Shown here piece after piece: positions 1-7,860 of a stretch of DNA of 64,000 nucleotides (its first letter is position 1; each line of letters begins with the position of its first letter). Position numbers and translations under genes: made by a program. The stretch lies in contig CANRIW010000001.1 in NCBI GenBank assembly GCA_947630785.1, positions 124,001 through 188,000 on the forward strand. The letters run 5' to 3'. Below the pieces are notes generated by a model. The model searched no databases, was not told the origin of the DNA, and saw nothing but the letters and a program-made list of their open reading frames with translations. The stretch is from an uncultured Oscillospiraceae bacterium (lineage in GTDB: Bacteria > Bacillota > Clostridia > Oscillospirales > Oscillospiraceae).

Positions 1-1512
1 GGGGCAGGCCATGAACTCGATGAAGTCGTACTGCATCTCGCCGGACTTGACCCCGTCCAGCACGATCCTGGCGTTGGCAAGGCCGGAGGCCACACAGACC
101 TTCACGGTCCGGCCGGGCAGCTCGTAGGTGGCCTCCTTGATGTCCTTGATGCCGCGGACCTCGTGGAACTCCAGGGGGGCCTGATCGTCCCCCATCAGCT
201 TGGCGGCCACGGTGCGCAGGGCGGCCTCCATCACGCCGCCGGTGGCGCCGAAGATCACCGACGCGCCGGTGGAGATGCCCAGCATGGGATCGAACTCCCC
301 GTCGGGCAGGTGGTCGAACATCATGCCGGCCTGGGTGATCATCCGGGACAGCTCGCGGGTGGTGAGGGCGGCGTCCACGGGCATGCAGCCGTTTTTCATC
401 CGCTGCTCCTCACGCTTGACCTCGTACTTCTTGGCGGTGCAGGGCATGATGGTCACCACATAGATGTCCTTGGGGTCGATGCCCGCCTTCTCGGCGTAGT
501 AGCTCTTCACCAGGGCGCCGAACATCTGCTGAGGGGACTTGCAGGAAGACAGATGGGGGATCATGTCGGGGTAGTGCTGCTCGCAGAACCGGATCCAGCC
601 GGGGGAGCAGGAGGTGATCATGGGCAGGGTCCCGCCGTTCTGGAGGCGCTCCAGGAACTCGGTGCCCTCCTCCATGATGGTGAAGTCGGCGGCGGTGTCC
701 ACGTCGAACACCTTGTCGAAGCCCAGACGTTTCAGGGCGGTGACCATCTTGCCCTCCACGTTGGAGCCGACCGGCATCCCGAAGCACTCGCCCAGAGTGA
801 CCCGGACGGAGGGGGCGGGGCCCACCACCACATGCTTGGAGGGGTCGTGCAGAGCGGCCAGCACCTCTGCGGTGGAGTCCTGCTCCTGGAGGGCGCCGGT
901 GGGGCAGGCCACGATGCACTGGCCGCAGGAGACGCAGTCCACCTCGGCCAGGTCCCGGTCAAAGGCGCAGCCGATATGGGTGCGGAAGCCGCGGTCGTTG
1001 GGGCCGATGACGCCCACCTCCTGGCGCTTGCGGCACACGGCGGTGCAGCGGCGGCACAGGACGCACTTGGAGTTGTCCCGCACCAGGTGCAGGGCGGAGG
1101 CCTCCAGCTGGGGCTTCAGATCGTCGGCGGCGTAGCGGACCGCGTCGATGCCCAGATCGGCGGCCAGCTGGCGCAGCTCACAGTGGGCGTTGCGGTTGCA
1201 GGTCAGGCAGTCCATCCGGTGGTTGGACAGCATCAGCTCCAGGGTGAGCTGGCGGGAGTGGCGCACCTTGGGGGTGTTGGTCAGCACCTCCATCCCCTCG
1301 GACACGGGGTAGACGCAGGAGGCCATCAGAGAGCGGGCCCCCTTCACCTCCACCACGCAGATGCGGCAGGCGCCGATCTCGTTGACGTCCTTCAGGTAGC
1401 ACAGAGAGGGGATCTTGATGCCGGCGGCCCGGGCGGCCTCCAGCACGGTGGTCCCTTCCGGGACGGTGACGGGGATGTTGTCGATCGTCAGATGAATCAT
1501 TTTCTGTTCCAT
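1..1512 (-). CDS. hndD: [FeFe]-hydrogenase catalytic subunit HndD/HydA (partial, 3' end beyond window)
   Basis: Catalytic subunit of a cytoplasmic multimeric [FeFe]-hydrogenase, a family that couples H2 with ferredoxin and NAD(P)H. Only residues 1-504 lie in the window. I see an N-terminal [2Fe-2S] ferredoxin domain (about 1-80), a His/Cys motif HRMDCLTCNRNAHC (about 100), two [4Fe-4S] motifs (CVLCRRCTAVC, CVSCGQCIVACP) and H-cluster loops TSCSPGW (about 299), MPCTAKKYE (about 355) and the beginning of the FMAC loop at the edge. The ATG at 1512 follows GGAGGGACGAAC. It is the last visible gene of the hnd operon, 16 nt after hndC. The loop reads TSCSPGW rather than the textbook TSCCPxW. Family assignment is very secure; bifurcation is inferred from the operon. 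Confidence 0.95.
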   Translation of the reverse strand, partial: MEQKMIHLTIDNIPVTVPEGTTVLEAARAAGIKIPSLCYLKDVNEIGACRICVVEVKGARSLMASCVYPVSEGMEVLTNTPKVRHSRQLTLELMLSNHRMDCLTCNRNAHCELRQLAADLGIDAVRYAADDLKPQLEASALHLVRDNSKCVLCRRCTAVCRKRQEVGVIGPNDRGFRTHIGCAFDRDLAEVDCVSCGQCIVACPTGALQEQDSTAEVLAALHDPSKHVVVGPAPSVRVTLGECFGMPVGSNVEGKMVTALKRLGFDKVFDVDTAADFTIMEEGTEFLERLQNGGTLPMITSCSPGWIRFCEQHYPDMIPHLSSCKSPQQMFGALVKSYYAEKAGIDPKDIYVVTIMPCTAKKYEVKREEQRMKNGCMPVDAALTTRELSRMITQAGMMFDHLPDGEFDPMLGISTGASVIFGATGGVMEAALRTVAAKLMGDDQAPLEFHEVRGIKDIKEATYELPGRTVKVCVASGLANARIVLDGVKSGEMQYDFIEFMACP

Positions 1513-1528
1513 GTTCGTCCCTCCTCTC

Positions 1529-3331
1529 TCAGTGTTTCACAATGGCGCCGAAGCGGCAGTTGGACTGGCATACGCCGCACTTGATGCACTTCTCGGTGTC
1601 GATGAAGTGGGGTCCCTTTACCACGCCGGAGATGGCGCCCACCGGGCAGTTCCGGGCGCACAGGGTGCAGCCCTTGCACTTGTCGGCCACGATCTCGTAT
1701 TTCAGCAGGTTCTTGCACACGCCGGCGGGGCAGCGCTTCTCCACCACGTGGGCGATGTACTCATCCCGGAAGTATTTCATGGTGGACAGCACCGGGTTGG
1801 GGGCCGACTGGCCCAGGGCGCACAGGGAGGAGGACTTCAGGTGGTAGCACAGCTCCTCGATGGTGTCCAGGTCCTCCAGGGTCCCCTTGCCGTCGGTGAT
1901 CTTGGTGAGCAGGTCCAGCAGCCGCTTGGTGCCGATGCGGCAGGGGGTGCATTTGCCGCAGGACTCGTCCACGCAGAACTCCAGGAAGAACTTGGCGATG
2001 TCCACCATGCAGTTGTCCTCGTCCATGATGATCAGGCCGCCGGAGCCCATCATGGAGCCGATGGCCGTCAGGGAGTCGTAGTCGATGGGCGTGTCGATCA
2101 GGGAGGCGGGGATGCAGCCGCCGGAGGGGCCGCCGGTCTGGGCGGCCTTGAACTTCTTCCCATTGGGGCAGCCGCCGCCGATGTCGTACACGATGGTGCG
2201 CAGCGTGGTGCCCATGGGGATCTCCACCAGGCCGGTGTTGGTGATCTTGCCGCCCAGGGCGAACACCTTGGTGCCCTTGGACTTCTCAGTGCCGATGGCG
2301 GCGAACTTCTCCCAGCCGTTGTTGAGGATCCAGGTGATGTTGGCGTAGGTCTCCACGTTGTTCAGCAGGGTGGGCCGGGCGAACAGGCCCTTCACCGCCG
2401 GGAACGGGGGACGGGGACGGGGCTCGCCCCGGTGGCCCTCGATGGAGGTCATCAGGGCGGTCTCCTCGCCGCAGACGAAGGCGCCGGCGCCCAGGCGGAG
2501 CTCCAGATCAAAGTCGAAGCCGGAGCCCAGGATATCCTTGCCCAGCAGGCCGTAGTCCTTGGCCTGGCTGATGGCGATCTCCAGCCGTTTGACGGCGATG
2601 GGGTACTCGGCGCGGATGTAGATGTAGCCCTGGTGGGCGCCGATGGCATAGCCGGCGATGGTCATGGCCTCGATGACGGAGAAGGGGTCGCCCTCCAGCA
2701 CCGAGCGGTCCATGAACGCGCCGGGGTCGCCCTCGTCGGCGTTGCAGGCCACGAATTTCACGCCGTCCTCGCTGGTGGCGTCGTAGGTGAACTGCCACTT
2801 GGTGCCGGTGGAGAAGCCCGCGCCGCCGCGGCCCCGCAGGCCGGACTTCTTGATGCAGTCGATGATCTCCTGGGGCGGGGTCTGCTCGGTGAGGATGCGC
2901 TCCAAGGCGGTGTAGCCGTCCACGCCGATGTACTCGTCGATGGACTCGGGGTTGATGACGCCGCAGTTGCGCAGCGCGATGCGCATCTGGTTCTTATAGA
3001 AGTTGGTCTCGGACAGGGAGGTGACGGCTCCGGCCTCGGCGCCCTCCTTGTGGAGCAGGCGGGTGACGATGCGGCCCTTGACGATGTGCTCGGACACGAT
3101 CTCGGGCACGTCCTCCAGCTTCACCTGGGTGTAGCAGGCCCCCTCGGGGAACACCATGACGATGGGGCCCATGGCGCACAGGCCGAAGCAGCCGGTCTTG
3201 ACCACCCGGACCTCCTGTTCCATGCCGGTCCGCAGCAGCTCCTCCTCAAAGGCGGTGATGAGCTTGGGGCTCTCGGAGGAGGTGCAGCCGGTGCCGGTAC
3301 AGACCATGATGTGACTGCGGATATGGTTCAT
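1529..3331 (-). CDS. hndC: NADH-binding hydrogenase subunit HndC (NuoF-like)
   Basis: 600-residue NuoF-type flavoprotein, the FMN/NAD(P)H-binding subunit of the HndABCD or HydABC hydrogenase. Domains in order: N-terminal thioredoxin-like [2Fe-2S] domain (CTGTGC at about 11, TGCFGLC at about 46); NuoF core with the glycine-rich FMN/NADH motif GRGGAGFSTGTKW (about 170) and GAGAFVCGEETALM (about 290); SLBB region; [4Fe-4S] motif CGKCTPCRIG; and two C-terminal ferredoxin motifs, CKGCTLCARNCP and CIKCGVCQSNC. Length and domain order match HndC/HydB. It lies between hndB (19 nt upstream) and hndD. The start ATG at 3331 follows GAAGGAGGAACCCGAT, a good ribosome site. Confidence 0.96.
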   Translation of the reverse strand: MNHIRSHIMVCTGTGCTSSESPKLITAFEEELLRTGMEQEVRVVKTGCFGLCAMGPIVMVFPEGACYTQVKLEDVPEIVSEHIVKGRIVTRLLHKEGAEAGAVTSLSETNFYKNQMRIALRNCGVINPESIDEYIGVDGYTALERILTEQTPPQEIIDCIKKSGLRGRGGAGFSTGTKWQFTYDATSEDGVKFVACNADEGDPGAFMDRSVLEGDPFSVIEAMTIAGYAIGAHQGYIYIRAEYPIAVKRLEIAISQAKDYGLLGKDILGSGFDFDLELRLGAGAFVCGEETALMTSIEGHRGEPRPRPPFPAVKGLFARPTLLNNVETYANITWILNNGWEKFAAIGTEKSKGTKVFALGGKITNTGLVEIPMGTTLRTIVYDIGGGCPNGKKFKAAQTGGPSGGCIPASLIDTPIDYDSLTAIGSMMGSGGLIIMDEDNCMVDIAKFFLEFCVDESCGKCTPCRIGTKRLLDLLTKITDGKGTLEDLDTIEELCYHLKSSSLCALGQSAPNPVLSTMKYFRDEYIAHVVEKRCPAGVCKNLLKYEIVADKCKGCTLCARNCPVGAISGVVKGPHFIDTEKCIKCGVCQSNCRFGAIVKH

Positions 3332-3350
3332 ATCGGGTTCCTCCTTCTGT

Positions 3351-3719
3351 TTATTCGGCGGCGCCGATGGTGTAATCGGTGACCACGTTGTGGTTCACCA
3401 GGTGCTGCTCCACGATGGCGGGGACCATGTCGGGGCGGAGCTTCACATAGGTGACCTTCTCCTGGCCGGGGACGAACACCTCGGCCACCGGCTCCAGCCG
3501 GCACACGCCGATGCACCCGGTCTGGGACACGGAGACGTTCTTCAGGCCCCGGCGCTCCACCTCGTCCAGAAAGGCGGTCATCACGGGCCGGGCGCCGGCG
3601 GCGATGCCGCAGGTAGCCATGCCCACGACCACGCGGATGGTGTTTTCGTCGTTGTCGCGGACCTCCATCTGGCGTTTCATTTTTTCGCGAATGGCTTTCA
3701 GTTCTTCCAGACTTTTCAT
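3351..3719 (-). CDS. hndB: Thioredoxin-like [2Fe-2S] hydrogenase subunit HndB
   Basis: 122-residue thioredoxin-like [2Fe-2S] ferredoxin. Cysteine motifs ATCGIAAGA (about 36) and TGCIGVC (about 68-74) fit the HndB family, small proteins found with HndA and HndC in NADP- or NAD-reducing hydrogenases. Its N-terminus is a basic, charged helix. The ATG at 3719 overlaps the stop of the upstream ATPase gene, and AGGAGAGATAAC lies just before it, so the short form is preferred over any upstream extension. It probably carries electrons inside the complex; that role is inferred from the family. Confidence 0.9.
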   Translation of the reverse strand: MKSLEELKAIREKMKRQMEVRDNDENTIRVVVGMATCGIAAGARPVMTAFLDEVERRGLKNVSVSQTGCIGVCRLEPVAEVFVPGQEKVTYVKLRPDMVPAIVEQHLVNHNVVTDYTIGAAE

Positions 3720-4297
3720 GTTATCTCTCCTTTGATCATGGCGGCGGGGTCGATGGACACGGCCGCCTGTTCTTCCTGCTCGGTCAGATAGTCCTGGATC
3801 CAGGCGAAGACCTCCGGCTCGGCCAGGGAGATATCCTCTCCCAGCACCTCCCGCAGTTCCGCGGTGGAGAGCTCCGCCGTCCCGTTGGGGGTGGCGTGGC
3901 GATAGGTGAATTCGATGTCCGGGCTGCCCTGGATGAGCAGGGCGACGGTGCCGGGCAGATCGCCCAGGGGCGGGCAGTCCAGATGCCGCCGCTGGAACCG
4001 GGCGGTGACGGTAGTGCCCGCGCCCACCTGGCTTTCGATATCCAGCGAGCCGCCGGTCTGCTCCGCCGTCAGCCGGTAGAGGGGCAGGCCCAGGCCCACC
4101 TTGCGGGTGGTGCGGGTGGTGGTGAAGGGGTCGGTGACCCTGGCCAGGAACTCCGGGGACATGCCCCGGCCATCGTCCCGGATGGCGATGGTCAGCCAGC
4201 CCTGTTCGTCCTCCGTCAGGCTGATGTCCACATGGCCGGCCCCGGCGGTCACCGAGTTTTTGGCCACGTCCAACAGGTGGAGGGACAGCTCTTTCAT
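3716..4297 (-). CDS. HATPase_c ATP-binding protein within the hnd operon
   Basis: 193-residue protein with a GHKL/HATPase_c fold. It has an N-box-like DVAKNSV (about 10-16), a G1 box DDGRGM (about 41), GLGLPLY (about 68-74) and a G2-like GAGTTV. There is no histidine phosphoacceptor domain, so it is not a normal sensor kinase. The C-terminal ~80 residues are unassigned. It overlaps hndB by 4 nt and hndA by 4 nt, so it is translated with the hydrogenase subunits. Such stand-alone ATPases recur next to clostridial hnd genes, as far as I know. Function is unknown; a regulatory kinase or anti-sigma-like role is possible. Confidence 0.8.
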   Translation of the reverse strand: MKELSLHLLDVAKNSVTAGAGHVDISLTEDEQGWLTIAIRDDGRGMSPEFLARVTDPFTTTRTTRKVGLGLPLYRLTAEQTGGSLDIESQVGAGTTVTARFQRRHLDCPPLGDLPGTVALLIQGSPDIEFTYRHATPNGTAELSTAELREVLGEDISLAEPEVFAWIQDYLTEQEEQAAVSIDPAAMIKGEIT

Positions 4298-4797
4298 GCC
4301 TCCGCCAGATACTTGTCCAGGATGGGACCCACCTGGTCGGGGGTGAGGCGGCCGTACACGTCGTCATTGATCATCATGACAGGGGCCAGGCCGCAGGCGC
4401 CGATGCACCGGCAGGCGTCCAGGGAGAACACCCCGTCCGGGGTGATGCCGCCGGGGGCGATGTTCAGCTTTTTCTCCACCGCGTCCAGCACGCCGGCGGC
4501 GCCCTTCACGTAGCAGGCGGTGCCGAGACAGACGGAGATCTGATACTTGCCCTTGGGATTCAGAGAGAAGAACGAGTAGAAGCTGGCCACGCCGTATACC
4601 TCGGACAGCGGGATGTCCAGCCCTTCGGCCACGATGATCTGGACCTCCTCCGGCAGATAGCCGAAGATCTCCTGGGCGGCCTGGAGCACCGGCATAGTGG
4701 CGCCGGGCTGCCCTTTGTGGTCCGCGATTACCTGGCGCAGGCGCTCCTCCTGCTCCGGGGTGCCCTTGTAGGGGACGGCGGTCTTCAAGTTGGGCAT
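4294..4797 (-). CDS. hndA: [2Fe-2S] subunit HndA (NuoE-like)
   Basis: 167-residue NuoE-family subunit with a helical N-terminal domain and a C-terminal thioredoxin-like [2Fe-2S] domain. The four ligands are visible as CLGTAC (about 94-99) and CRCIGACG (about 132-139). In the complex it sits next to the NuoF-type flavoprotein and relays electrons. The ATG at 4797 is chosen because AAAGGAGGAAACCAT precedes it at ideal spacing; an in-frame ATG 12 codons upstream has no ribosome site. It is the first gene of the hnd operon, about 70 nt downstream of a clear sigma-A promoter. Confidence 0.95.
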   Translation of the reverse strand: MPNLKTAVPYKGTPEQEERLRQVIADHKGQPGATMPVLQAAQEIFGYLPEEVQIIVAEGLDIPLSEVYGVASFYSFFSLNPKGKYQISVCLGTACYVKGAAGVLDAVEKKLNIAPGGITPDGVFSLDACRCIGACGLAPVMMINDDVYGRLTPDQVGPILDKYLAEA

Positions 4798-4862
4798 ATG
4801 GTTTCCTCCTTTTTTCTCAAAGTGCGGGCCCATTCCCGCGCATTATGGATGTGATGTGCGTT

Positions 4863-4884
4863 TGATACAAAAAATATTGTATCA
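4863..4884. promoter_or_regulatory. Perfect inverted repeat over the hnd -10 box (putative operator)
   Basis: Two exact 8-bp arms, TGATACAA (4863-4870) and TTGTATCA (4877-4884), are separated by AAAATA. The -10 hexamer of the hnd promoter (minus strand TACAAT) lies inside the right arm. This placement is typical of a repressor site. The sequence is not the Rex consensus (TTGTTAA-N4-TTAACAA): the arms point the opposite way. The regulator is unknown. Confidence 0.6.
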
Positions 4885-4905
4885 TGCCGCCGGCAGTTTG
4901 TGCAA
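4876..4905 (-). promoter_or_regulatory. Sigma-A promoter of the hnd operon
   Basis: On the minus strand TTGCAC (4905-4900), an 18-bp spacer and TACAAT (4881-4876) stand about 80 nt before the hndA start. The -10 is embedded in the inverted repeat at 4863-4884. Confidence 0.7.
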
Positions 4906-4915
4906 GGCATCTTCC

Positions 4916-4950
4916 GTGAAAGATGTCGGCAAAACCGACAAAAATTTCAC
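4916..4950 (-). terminator. Weak terminator-like double hairpin after the PHP gene
   Basis: GTGAAA/TTTCAC (4916-4921 with 4945-4950) enclose a second stem GTCGG/CCGAC (4925-4929 with 4935-4939). It spans the stop codon of the PHP gene and lies just upstream of the hnd promoter. Downstream T-richness is poor, so it may only attenuate read-through. Confidence 0.35.
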
Positions 4951-5684
4951 AATTTCCAGTCCGCCAGCGGTTTGCAGCCGTTTTTCAGCCAGGCCAGGAC
5001 GGCCTGGGGGGTGCGCTCCGGCAGTTCCATGGACTGGTGGGCATCGGGGATCTGATCCAGATAGTGGGCGTCGCAGGCGGTGATGTGGGGCACCCCCTTC
5101 AGATCGGACCGATCGAACAGACCGGCCGGGCAGTTTTTGGACACCTCCGCCAGCGGGAAACCCATCTCCGGGTCCCAGAGCCCCAGGTTGGCCAGAAGGG
5201 AGAAGGAGGGGCGGTCGATGTGGGCGGGATAGGCCAGCCCTCCGCAGGAGGCGGCCAGGGCCGCCGCCTCGTAGGCGCTGACGGTGGTGGCCCCGGCGTA
5301 GAACAGGTCCTCCTCACCCAGCACGTTGTCGTCCTCGTCCATGAGGATCTGGGGGCCGTAGATATCCCGCTTGTTTTTGATGGGGGGCAGGCGGCCCTTC
5401 ACCAGCGCGCCGAATTCCTCCGCTTCCGCAAGGCCGGGGAACAGGCAGACGATGTGGGCCTCCTCGGCGGAGGTGAGCTCCATACCGGGGAGGGCCAGCA
5501 GGCCGTACCGCTCCGCCGCCCGGAGGAAGGCACCGCAGTTGCCCACGGCGTTGTGATCGGTGAGGGCCACGATGTCCAGCCCCGCCAGGGCGCACATCCC
5601 GGCCAGGTTGCCGGGGGTGTTGTCCTCGCTGCCGCAGGGGGAGAGGCAGCTGTGCATATGCAGATCGAAGGAAAACTTGGGCAC
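4947..5684 (-). CDS. PHP-domain metal-dependent phosphoesterase
   Basis: 245-residue PHP-domain protein. The metal-binding motifs DLHMHSCLSPCG (about 6-17) and ALTDHNA (about 40) are at the N-terminus, with further histidines in AYPAHIDRPS and the C-terminal CDAHYL. Members hydrolyse phosphoesters such as nucleotides or sugar phosphates in the cytoplasm. A GTG start at 5684 is chosen because AAAGGGGTGAGAGC sits directly upstream; an in-frame extension would overlap the DRTGG gene. It is the last gene of the sensory hydrogenase operon. Substrate unknown; linkage to DRTGG proteins suggests a nucleotide or phosphoprotein signal (inference). Confidence 0.85.
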   Translation of the reverse strand: MPKFSFDLHMHSCLSPCGSEDNTPGNLAGMCALAGLDIVALTDHNAVGNCGAFLRAAERYGLLALPGMELTSAEEAHIVCLFPGLAEAEEFGALVKGRLPPIKNKRDIYGPQILMDEDDNVLGEEDLFYAGATTVSAYEAAALAASCGGLAYPAHIDRPSFSLLANLGLWDPEMGFPLAEVSKNCPAGLFDRSDLKGVPHITACDAHYLDQIPDAHQSMELPERTPQAVLAWLKNGCKPLADWKL

Positions 5685-5722
5685 GCTCTCACCCCTTTGG
5701 CCAGTTGATATCCGGGGAGATG

Positions 5723-6052
5723 TCAGCCGATCAGCCCGTGGAGCTTTCCGGCACAGGCATAGGTGGACAGGTCGGTGCCCAGCAGGTTGACCCCCTGGGT
5801 CCGGGCCTTTTCCAGCAGGGCCGGGTCGGGCTGCACCCCCTCGGTGAGGATGACGCAGGCCACGTCGGCCAGAGCGGCCACGGCGGCCACGTTCATATTG
5901 CTCATGATGGTGAGCCACGCGCCCCCGGCCACCGCCCGGCCCATGACCCAGCTCAGCAGGTCGCCGCAGTAGCCGCCGGCGGCCTCCCGGTCCGGGTCGT
6001 CCAGGGCGAACACCGTCAAATCCAGCTCGTCGGCCAGTTGCCGGACCGTCAT
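5723..6052 (-). CDS. DRTGG-domain protein
   Basis: 109-residue single-domain protein of the DRTGG type, a small alpha/beta module found in HPr-kinase-like and CBS/phosphotransacetylase proteins. Visible features are an N-terminal helix (VRQLADELDL), a glycine-rich turn with GGYCGDLLSWVMG (about 26-38), and the strand VACVILTEG (about 65) followed by a DPALLEKA helix. It overlaps the upstream hydrogenase-like gene by 4 nt. A paralogue begins the same operon at 8195. Function is unknown; ligand sensing is the usual guess. Confidence 0.8.
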   Translation of the reverse strand: MTVRQLADELDLTVFALDDPDREAAGGYCGDLLSWVMGRAVAGGAWLTIMSNMNVAAVAALADVACVILTEGVQPDPALLEKARTQGVNLLGTDLSTYACAGKLHGLIG

Positions 6053-7398
6053 GGGACCGCCTCCTCATCTTTGCCCGCGGGCGTCTCCTTCCGCCGGCGG
6101 AAGGGGGCGGGCAGATAGTCGTCCGCGTCAGTATTGCCAGCCATGTGCTGCATCCGGGCCCGGACCTTGAAGATGCAGTCGTCCACGCTGGCCCGGCCCA
6201 TGACCACGTCCTCGGCGAAGGCCCGGCAGGAGGGGGCTCCGCAGGAGCCGCACCGCAGGCCGGGCAGCCGCTCCTCCAGCTGCTGGATGGCCATCAGCTT
6301 TTCCATGGCCTTTCGCCGGTCGGGGTCCAGCTGGAAGGTGGGGAGGAACTCCGGCTTCTCGGTGGCCTGGAGCATGGAGGTGACCTCCTCCCGGGCCCTG
6401 GCGGAGGGAGGGGCGGAGGGGGGCAGATTGCCCATCAGGCCCTTCAGCCGCATTTTGGCGGTGTAGGGGTTTTCCACGTTGAGGCAGCCCCCCAGACAGC
6501 CCTTGGTGCAGGCCCGCAGTTCGATGAAATCGGCGTCGGGCATGCGGCCGTCCTCGATCTCCTCCAGCATCTTGATCACGTTGACGATGCCGTCTACGGC
6601 GATGTATCGCCTGTCCCGGCGGGACAGGGCCTCGCCGCCGGAGAAGGCCCAGCCGGCCCCCGTCCGGCCTCCGGCCAGGGGGAGAAGGCCCTTGGGATCC
6701 AGCTGGCGCATGGGCTCCAGCAGCTCCAGGTACACGTCCCGGATGGCCAGGGCGCCGTCCAGGACCTTTTTTTTCAGTCCGTTGGGGGCGGAGACCGCGG
6801 TGACCTGAGAGGAGCAGGGCACGATGGAGAACACGCCGATGTCCTCGGGGGGGACGCCGGCCTCCTCCGCCCGGCGGCGGGCCAGGATGGCGGCCAGCTC
6901 CACCGGGGTGATCACCGGGGCCAGGTGGCCCAGCAGGTCGGGGAAGCGGATGCAGATCAGCCGCACCACCGCGGGACAGGCGGGGGAAATCTCCGGCTTC
7001 AGGGTGGTGTGGTCCTGTTCCCAGGCGTCCATGGCGTCGGCCAGCAACTCGGCGGAGGCGGCGGACTCGTACACGTCGTCAAAACCGATGGCCAGCAGGC
7101 CGTTGAGGACGATGTTCACATCGTCCAGGTTGTGGAACTGGGCGTACAGGGTGGGATCGGGCACGGCGATGGTGTATGGGAAGCGCTCCAGGGCCTCCCG
7201 CACATCGTCCCGCAGGGAGCGGACCGCCTGGTGGGGGCAGACCTGGATACAGGTGCCGCAGTCGATGCAGCGGTTGGGCAGGATGGTGGCCTTGCCGTTT
7301 CTCACACGGATGGCCTCGGTGGGGCAGCTTTTGATGCAGGTGGTGCAGCCCCGGCACTTTTTCAAGGTCAAAGCCACGGAATGGCGCACACGGGACAC
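6049..7398 (-). CDS. [FeFe]-hydrogenase-like protein with sensory-type H-cluster loops (HfsB/HydS-like)
   Basis: 449 residues. Two N-terminal [4Fe-4S] motifs (CRGCTTCIKSCP about 15, CIDCGTCIQVCP about 44) precede an H-cluster domain. Loops are SPACPAV (about 140), VPCSSQVTAV (about 195) and ELRACTKGCLGG (about 300), so the four cluster cysteines remain. The proton-relay cysteine is Ala, and the Lys and Glu of the usual MPCxxKxxE loop are replaced. A C-terminal CGSCGAPSC...C motif (about 378) is a further Fe-S domain; there is no PAS domain. This fits group C sensory or HfsB-type hydrogenases, not a fast catalytic enzyme. It lies between an ATPase and a DRTGG gene. The start ATG at 7398 follows AAGGAGGTGTCCCGT. 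Confidence 0.88.
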   Translation of the reverse strand: MSRVRHSVALTLKKCRGCTTCIKSCPTEAIRVRNGKATILPNRCIDCGTCIQVCPHQAVRSLRDDVREALERFPYTIAVPDPTLYAQFHNLDDVNIVLNGLLAIGFDDVYESAASAELLADAMDAWEQDHTTLKPEISPACPAVVRLICIRFPDLLGHLAPVITPVELAAILARRRAEEAGVPPEDIGVFSIVPCSSQVTAVSAPNGLKKKVLDGALAIRDVYLELLEPMRQLDPKGLLPLAGGRTGAGWAFSGGEALSRRDRRYIAVDGIVNVIKMLEEIEDGRMPDADFIELRACTKGCLGGCLNVENPYTAKMRLKGLMGNLPPSAPPSARAREEVTSMLQATEKPEFLPTFQLDPDRRKAMEKLMAIQQLEERLPGLRCGSCGAPSCRAFAEDVVMGRASVDDCIFKVRARMQHMAGNTDADDYLPAPFRRRKETPAGKDEEAVP

Positions 7399-7425
7399 CT
7401 CCTTCTGTGCGTGACTTTGCGGAGC

Positions 7426-7860
7426 TCAGGAAGGGATCTTCACCACCATGGTGACGGTGGTGCCGACCCCCACGATGGATTTGATGTTCATCTCGTCGCT
7501 GTATTTTTTCATGTTGGGCAGGCCCATGCCCGCGCCGAAGCCCAGATCGCGCACCGAGTCGGCGGCGGTGGAAAAGCCGGCCTGCATGGCCTTGTCGATG
7601 TCGGGGATACCGGGGCCGAAGTCAGTGAGGGTGATGGTGATGTCGTCCAGCCCCACGTCCACCATGGCCAGGCCGCCGTTGGCGTGGATGACCATGTTGA
7701 TCTCTCCCTCGTACATGCACACCGACACCCGGCGGATGGTCCCCGGGTCGATGCCCAGCTTGCGCAGCGTCTGCTTGACGCCGGAGGACGCCTCCCCGGC
7801 ACGGGTCAGGTCGCCCCCCTCCACCTGGTAGGACAGGTGGATCTTATCGTCGCCGGTCAT
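7426..7860 (-). CDS. Anti-sigma-factor-like ATP-binding protein (RsbW/SpoIIAB-like)
   Basis: 144-residue HATPase_c protein resembling serine-kinase anti-sigma factors. The N-box region is VCMYEGEINMVIHA (about 48-61), the G1 box is DFGPGIPD (about 80) and the G2 box is GFGAGMGLPNMKKY (about 107-120). There is no membrane segment. It overlaps the upstream DRTGG gene by 4 nt. Its partner sigma or anti-anti-sigma factor is not in view, so it may phosphorylate or bind a local partner such as the DRTGG or hydrogenase-like proteins (inference). Confidence 0.82.
   Translation of the reverse strand: MTGDDKIHLSYQVEGGDLTRAGEASSGVKQTLRKLGIDPGTIRRVSVCMYEGEINMVIHANGGLAMVDVGLDDITITLTDFGPGIPDIDKAMQAGFSTAADSVRDLGFGAGMGLPNMKKYSDEMNIKSIVGVGTTVTMVVKIPS

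Noticed and set aside
163..3382. Long open frames on the plus strand opposite hndD and hndC (up to 623 codons)
   Set aside because: They are GC-rich antisense shadows full of Gly, Ala, His and Val, with no ribosome sites or family motifs; the minus-strand frames carry all hydrogenase motifs.
3719..4367. Upstream in-frame extension of hndB
   Set aside because: It would overlap the ATPase gene in another frame; the family start is at 3719 with AGGAGAG before it.
4863..4884. Rex operator at the hnd promoter
   Set aside because: Rex sites read TTGTTAA-N4-TTAACAA; the arms here are in the opposite polarity with a 6-bp spacer.
5684..6068. Upstream in-frame extension of the PHP gene (ATG at 6068)
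   Set aside because: It would overlap the whole DRTGG gene; a GTG with a good ribosome site at 5684 gives the normal PHP N-terminus.
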